Assembly (NCBI GenBank): GCA_028751875.1
Contig: CM054155.1
Location: forward strand, 5,462,160 to 5,526,159
Direction of reading: 5' to 3'
DNA from: Rapana venosa
Lineage: Eukaryota > Mollusca > Gastropoda > Neogastropoda > Muricidae
DNA: 64,000 nt
A model generated the notes under the pieces. It searched no databases, was not told the origin of the DNA, and saw only the letters and a program-made list of their open reading frames with translations. The stretch's first letter is position 1, and every line of letters begins with the position of its first letter. Position numbers and translations under genes: made by a program. This document shows, one piece after another, positions 58,637 to 64,000 of the stretch.

Positions 58637-59690
58637 TGTGAGTGAGTGTATGTGTGTGTGAGAGAGAGAGTGTGTGTTTGTGTATGTGTGTAAGAGAGAG
58701 AGTGTGTGTTTGTGTATGTGTGTAAGAGAGAGAGTGTGTGTGTGTGTATGTGTGTGTGAGAGAGAGTGTGTGTGTGTGTATGTGTGTAAGAGAGAGAGTG
58801 TATGTGTGTGTATGTGTGTGTGAGAGAGAGTGTGTGTTTGTGTATGTGTGTAAGAGAGAGAGTTTGTGTATGTGTGTGTGAGAGAGAGTGTGTGTTTGTG
58901 TATGTGTGTGTGAGAGAGAGTGTGTGTATGTGTATGTGTGTGTGAGAGAGAGTGTGTGTTTGTGTATGTGTGTGTGAGAGAGAGTGTGTGTGTGTGTGAG
59001 AGAGAGTGTGTTTGTGTGTGTGAGAGAGAGAGTGTGTGTATGTGTGTGTGAGAGAGAGAGTTTGTGTATGTGTGTGTGAGAGAGAGTGTGTGTTTGTGTG
59101 TGTGAGAGAGAGTGTGTGTTTGTGTATGTGTGTGTGAGAGAGAGTGTGTGTTTGTGTGTGTGTGAGAGAGAGTGTGTGTATGTGTGTGTGAGAGAGAGTG
59201 TGTGTTTGTGTGTGTGAGAGAGAGTGTGTGTTTGTGTGTGTGAGAGAGAGAGTGTGTGTATGTGTGTGTGAGAGAGAGTGTGTGTTTGTGTGTGTGAGAG
59301 AGAGAGTGTGTGTGTATGTGTGTGTGAGACTGAGAGAGAGTGTGTGTATGTGTGTGTGAGAGAGAGTGTGTGTTTGTGTGTGTGAGAGAGAGTGTGTGTT
59401 TGTGTGTGAGAGAGAGAGTTTGTGTATGTGTGTGTGAGAGAGAGTTTGTGTATGTGTGTGTGAGAGAGAGTTTGTGTATGTGTGTGTGAGAGAGAGTTTG
59501 TGTATGTGTGTGTGAGAGAGAGTGTGTGTATGTGTGTGTGAGAGAGAGTGTGTGTTTGTGTGTGTGAGAGAGAGAGTGTGTGTGTATGTGTGTGTGAGAG
59601 AGAGTGTGTGTATGTGTGTGAGAGAGAGAGTGTGTGTATGTGTGTGATGAGAGAGTGTATGTTTGTGTGTGTGTGCATGCGCACGTTCAT
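58637..59690. repeat. TGTGAGAG minisatellite, about 1 kb
   Basis: Units of 28-36 bp built from GTGTGTGTGAGAGAGAG and TGTGTTTGTGTATG. Gives a 386-codon artefactual frame on the minus strand ([11 protein letters not shown]). Confidence 0.95.
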
Positions 59691-59727
59691 GCCACTAGAC
59701 CAGGTAGTTCGCAACCACAAAGTGTCG

Positions 59728-59950
59728 GTGGATTTATTTCAGTGGATTTATTTCAGTGGATTTATTTCAGTGGCTTTATTTCAGTGACTTTATATCAGTG
59801 ACTTTATTTCAGTGGATTTATTTCAGTGACTTTATATCAGTGGATTTATTTCAGTGGATTTATTTCAGTGACTTTATTTCAGTGGATTTATTTCAGTGGA
59901 TTTATTTCAGTGACTTTATATCGGTGACTTTATTTTAGTGGCTTTATTAC
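59728..59950. repeat. 14-bp minisatellite, about 15 copies
   Basis: Unit GTGGATTTATTTCA, with GTGACTTTATATCA variants. The unit carries a repeated TTTATTTCAG acceptor-like string. Confidence 0.95.
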
Positions 59951-60124
59951 ATTCCCAGTCATCGTCAACGGACCAGTTTTTCTGCTGTGCAATTCAGTTT
60001 CTTGAGATGTTTGCTTTTGTTTCCTTCAGGTTTGTTCATCATCATCAGGGGGGTGGGGGGGGGTCGCTGGTTGGAATCGTTTGTTGGGCTGTGTTCTCTA
60101 GGGGTGAGAGGTGAAGGGGAAAGA

Positions 60125-60300
60125 AGAAGACAGGTGTTCCTAACCTTTTCCCTACAGGTAACCTGCTACAGGGTAACCAACCATCTACTAGCCCTTTCCT
60201 ACAATTCACCCACTACTGGGTTACAGACGCATACAAATGCGCGCAGTGCTGATGTGCTGGGAAAGAGGGGTTCTCTCCCTTAACATTGGGATCGTGTTAA
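60125..60300 (+). mobile_element. Repeat family D, copy 2
   Basis: Blocks CCTAACCTTTTCCCTACAGG, CAGGGTAACCAACCATCTAC, CACCCACTACTGGGTTAC and GGGAAAGAGGGGTTCTCTCC as in 26565-26760. Confidence 0.65.
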
Positions 60301-60379
60301 GTTTTACGTTTTAACGGATTATTATTTTTTTTGCCTGAAGAGTGTTCTGCGATGAAATCATTGGTAGAGTGAACAGAAG

Positions 60380-60520
60380 ACTTATGATGTGCAAAAAACC
60401 ATCAAGCATCTGCTTCTGGGTGGTGGAAATGTCCAAGATATTCAGCGTGTATTTTTGTAACTGCAGACTCCCCAAAGAATTGTTTTTTCGTGATGTTCCC
60501 ACCAGAAAACATTCTTAACT
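60380..60520 (+). pseudogene. Decayed LINE C-terminal fragment
   Basis: VQKTIKHLLLGGGNVQDIQR followed, after a stop, by sequence matching the 4757-4990 element on the opposite strand ([19 protein letters not shown]). Several stops. Confidence 0.6.
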
Positions 60521-61080
60521 TCTAAGAGCAAAAACGTAAGGACAGAACACCCAAGTGTGTGGCAGGGAAAAAAAAAGTGGGTTTATTTAAAACTTTCCTC
60601 AGGCAAAAAGATCGGCCAACTGACAGTGAAAACCATGGGCCGTGAACAAGAATGGGCATGGCTTCTGTTGGTGTTCGTTTGGTGGTTTTTGTTTACAGTT
60701 TTGTGGTGGGGAAGTAAGGGGGGGGGGGGGGGAGAAATGACAGCAGGTTTTGCCAGTTGATTGTAAAAATAGAAATTGGATGTGCTGCGTAAAATTTGGT
60801 CATTTTTTTCTTGTGCTTTATTTCTTAAGTAGTGAAGATTTTTTTTTTCCTTCTGTTGTTTGTTACATAGCGATTGTGTAAAAGAGTTAGGGTTTGTATT
60901 GAGTGTCGGAAGAATCATGGCTGCGAGTGAAACGTTGCCGAGATGTGTGTTTGTAGAGGTTCTCCTTTGGTTTGGGATTTTGAATTTGAAGATAGATAGC
61001 TGGTGCTTGTTACTGACAGGTACGAGCCAGTCAGGTGTGCAGGGAGAGTGTGAGTGTCTTTATTTTTATTTTTTATTCTT
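60521..61080. other. No gene recognised
   Basis: Contains a poly-G run (60719-60731); otherwise unique-looking. Confidence 0.5.
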
Positions 61081-61630
61081 TTTTTTTTAATTCTTTTATA
61101 TGGAGGATAATGGAATAAGTGTGTGTGTGTATGTTTATTTCTTATTTTTTATATTTTTTTAATTCTTTATATCGAGGATAATCGAATAAGTGTGTATGTT
61201 TGAGTGAGTGAATGAGTGAGTGTGTGTGTGAGTGAGTGAGTGAGTGAGTGAGTGTGTGTGACAATGACAAATTCTTTTATTTCGAGGATAATGAATAAGC
61301 ATTCATGTGCTTTTTTACATCCAGTCCCTGTGTGTGTGTGCATATATATGCTCATGTTTGTGTGCAGGATATTCACATTTCCAGTCAAACTCAGAATGCA
61401 GTGTCTTTCAGTGTGAATTATTATTTCTGTTATATGCAAGGGATTAATGAGAAATTTATTTTTAAAAAGTTTGTGTGTGTGAGAGAGAGCATATGTATGT
61501 GTGTATGAGCATATGTACGCGTGTGTGTTTGTGTGTCTGGGGGTGGGGGGGTTTGTGTGTGTGTGAGCATATGTACGCGTTTGTGTCGGGGGGGGGGGGG
61601 GTCCTGTGGGGGGGGGGTGAGTGCACACAT
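61081..61630. repeat. SINE A tail scraps and G/TG repeats
   Basis: Isolated SINE A ends at 61090-61115, 61165-61190 and 61272-61330. A (GTGA)n run lies at 61195-61260, with TG and G-rich tracts at 61530-61615. Confidence 0.8.
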
Positions 61631-62042
61631 GTGTTGGGAAGAAAGATCAAGACTGTTGATTATGATTGGAATATCTGCAATGTTGTACAATATCTATTCA
61701 GTGTATTGTTGATATCAGCATTGGCGTTGGAGTAATACTGTGTTGTGAGCTGTTTTTGACGTGTGTTTACTGAGAACGAAAAAGATGACTGTAGTTGGAT
61801 GTTGTGTCCTTGGATCAAAGTGTGTCACTATCCAAGGTGTCAGGAATCATCAGTGTTGTTGTTGTTGTTATGTTTTTTTAAACGGAAATAAGCTTGTCCA
61901 CTGGACAACAGTATGATTGAGAGTGGGAGAGAGAGAGTGTGAGTGTGCAAGAAAGTGACCGTGTGTGTTGTGTGAGAATGTCACAAAAAGCATTGGATAG
62001 TGGAACACTAAGTGCTGTGATATGATCAACGCAACATGCTAA

Positions 62043-62048
62043 AATAAA
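62043..62048 (+). terminator. Possible ICE1 polyadenylation signal
   Basis: AATAAA followed within 30 bp by a GTTGTCTTCTG U/GU-rich stretch. It would give a ~4-kb 3' UTR full of repeats. Other AATAAA strings nearby lie in SINE tails, so this is only a candidate. Confidence 0.25.
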
Positions 62049-62079
62049 AAATTGTTGTCTTCTGAATTTCAAAATGTCT

Positions 62080-62181
62080 TCATCATGAGAGAGAGAGTCT
62101 GTGTAAATGTGTGTGTGAATGTGTGAGTAAATATCTATCTGATAGATATTATATATATATAAATAATATATATATATAATA

Positions 62182-62217
<36 letters not shown>

Positions 62218-62465
62218 GTGTGTGTGTGTGTATAATTATGTGTGTCAGTGTGTGTGTGTGAAAAGCTTTGTTTGTCCCTAAGTGATTTTGACCCCTGCAA
62301 GTTACAGATGTTGTGTTGATCGTCATTTGATAGTAATGATTTGGGTAGGGGGTTGTAGTGACAGAAGATCACCACAGCTATAATAGTAATACTACTACTA
62401 CTACTACTAATATATGGAATTTATGAAGCGCTGAATCTTGCAAAACAAACAAATAGAAGCTACTG
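62080..62465. repeat. (TA)n, TG tract and orphan LINE tail
   Basis: (TA)n at 62148-62214, TG to 62262. Then (ACT)n and ATATGGAATTTATGAAGCGC at 62386-62463, a minus-strand LINE tail. Confidence 0.85.
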
Positions 62466-62931
62466 GTTCAGTCAATAATATCTTCCAATATTGTATACAG
62501 TTTTACAATGTCACAACTGGAGGAGATTGTTCATGTCAGCGTTTTGTTGGTTTTTTGTTTCTTGGCTAGAGCATCGTGGTTCAGTAATGATGAGATGTTG
62601 TGTATGCGACCATTTTTGCCCACCATGAAGGTAGCCACATTCTGACTTCAGGGATGTATTCTGGATATGTTCGTGTTCCCGTAACCCAGCAAACGCTGAC
62701 ATGAATTACGGGGTCTTTAACAAACATGTTTGATCTTCTGCATGCATATCTACTTAAAGGGAATTCAAGCACTGGCAGGTCTGCACTTGAAGCTGACCTG
62801 GGAAGCCGTTAACCCTGCACCCCTAATTCACCAGATGCTGCAGAGATCTGAACTCCTGACGTCATAGATCCATAGGATTGAAGTCGACCAGTCTTAGACA
62901 CTCGGCTATAGCGTCTGTCGTGTCAGCTTTT

Positions 62932-63455
62932 TGACCTGGTAGAGGTGGTCAGAGCACTCGCTTTGCCCAGCTAAGATTAAGTCCTTCGGATGAGACTATA
63001 AACCGAGGTCCCATGTGCGAACGCACGCAGAACATCTTGCACACACGTTAAATCCTGTTCCTCTTTTCGTAAGAGTAGGCCATTGTGTGCCGGTGGGAAC
63101 AGATGACCGAATTCACAAATCCGCATACACACGGGGACTGGGTGTACAAAAGCACATAAATGCTTATTCCATTATCCTCGATATAAAAGAATAAATAAAG
63201 AAAGAAAAATAAGATTAAGCAGCATCGAGTGCGGTTACGACGTGGATGGGTGACCGTTTGCGCACCTTGGCTTCAGTATAGTCCCCGAGTTCACCCAGCT
63301 GTAAATGGGTGCCTGCCGTTTTAGGGTCAGGGAAGGTAAAGCAGGGAGGGAGAGGAGATGGGCGCCACCCTCAATATGCTGGCCCCTGGAGAAGTTGAGG
63401 TCTCTGATGCCTCGCTCCCCAACGACCTTATAGGTTATGGGGCACCTTTACCTTA
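62932..63455 (+). mobile_element. SINE family C interrupted by SINE A
   Basis: The family C head (GTGGTCAGAGCACTCGCTTT) is split by a SINE A at 62982-63209. Family C then resumes with the 5S-like GCAGCATCGAGTGCGGTTAC and GTGGATGGGTGACCGTTTG and runs to CACCTTTACCTTAG. TAAGATTAAG lies on both sides of the inserted SINE A. Confidence 0.9.
62982..63209 (+). mobile_element. SINE family A, 5'-truncated, with 10-bp target duplication
   Basis: Starts TCCTTCGGATGAGACTATAA and ends at the AATAAAGAAAGAAAAA tail. The flanking duplication TAAGATTAAG is at 62972-62981 and 63210-63219. A clear LINE-mediated insertion. Confidence 0.9.
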
Positions 63456-63933
63456 GAGGGGACAGCCCAGATATGGCCTTTGTGATTTTGGTGGGGCTAT
63501 TTGTATGTATGTTAGTCCGTCGTTTTCGACGATGACCTCCAAAACAGCAGAGGAGGCAGCTGCTGTTCGGAAATTTGGGCAGAAAATTTTATTATAGTGG
63601 AGACGCCTTGCCCACAGTACATCCCCACTCTCTCGGCCAAGTGGACATAAGGACAGTCAGCGTTGGAGATGTTCTCCAAAGGCCAACTAGCCCCCAGGGC
63701 TGCAGCACATAAGGACTGTGCAAGTCAAGCCTCCTAGTCAGTCATAGTCGATCACTAAAGACTAAGCTGTAAAGTGGAATTCCATGAGTGGAAAAGCCAC
63801 TGGTCATACAGCCTCTCACTTTGCTGTTGCCCCCAGCGTCAATGGTTTAATCAAGAACTGTGGGCTACTTAACACTCTTATCATTGAAGCAGAACTTTCA
63901 GAGCCTACATACGCCATCTCCCTACACTGTGGA
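63456..63933. other. No gene recognised
   Basis: Unique-looking sequence between two SINEs. No coding or RNA motif identified. Confidence 0.5.
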
Positions 63934-64000
63934 TCGGTGGTCTAGAGGTAAGGCACCTAGCTGCCCAGAAAACAAAAAAGGCTGGGGTTGATCTGGGTCC
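63934..64000 (+). mobile_element. SINE family E head, cut by window edge
   Basis: GGATCGGTGGTCTAGAGGTA, matching the minus-strand heads at 3572 and 43333. The rest lies outside the window. Confidence 0.75.

Noticed and set aside
58560..59720. 386-codon minus-strand frame rich in His, Thr, Ser and Leu
   Set aside because: Pure translation of a TGTGAGAG minisatellite.
1..64000. Bacterial-type operon, phage or defence system
   Set aside because: Intron-rich gene, SINEs and LINEs show a metazoan nuclear locus. No prokaryotic gene organisation is present.

Overview
This is a window from an animal nuclear genome, most likely a mollusc and plausibly a caenogastropod. The reasons are the abundance of TG/CA, TGAG, TCTG and ATT microsatellites, the gastropod-like tRNA-derived SINEs, the LINE fragments, and a single intron-rich gene whose small exons are separated by repeat-filled introns. 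The taxon is an inference; no marker gene is present.

The only host protein-coding gene I can support is on the + strand from about 17136 to 58052. I read it as ICE1, subunit 1 of the Little Elongation Complex, the scaffold that brings ELL to Pol II/Pol III snRNA genes. I assembled 23 coding exons from splice signals and phase. They give an N-terminal coiled coil (exons 1-10), a low-complexity linker (exons 11-12), one giant 5.5-kb disordered exon (13), a basic segment (14-15) and a conserved C-terminal helical domain (16-23). All joins outside exon 13 keep frame, except that the reading frame inside exon 12 is uncertain. Exon 13 changes frame several times.

Region 1-16.9 kb has no host gene. 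It holds microsatellites, SINEs, decayed LINE C-termini, a roughly 50-copy 30-bp satellite (9.1-10.6 kb), an L2/CR1-type LINE nested in that satellite (10.6-13.6 kb) and more satellite (13.6-15.8 kb). Region 17-58 kb is ICE1; its introns carry SINEs, a LINE fragment, a pogo/Tigger-like DNA transposon (49.4-51.8 kb) and unusual minisatellites. Region 58-64 kb is downstream repeats with a possible distant polyadenylation signal.

The most interesting points are: (1) ICE1 intron 3 has exact U12-type AT-AC signals, so a gene needed for snRNA transcription would itself depend on the minor spliceosome; (2) introns 17 and 18 contain minisatellites whose unit is the 3' splice site plus the first bases of the next exon, giving up to 19 decoy acceptors in a row; (3) one dispersed repeat joins a tRNA-like A box to a 5S rRNA internal promoter; (4) several insertions are nested with readable target-site duplications.
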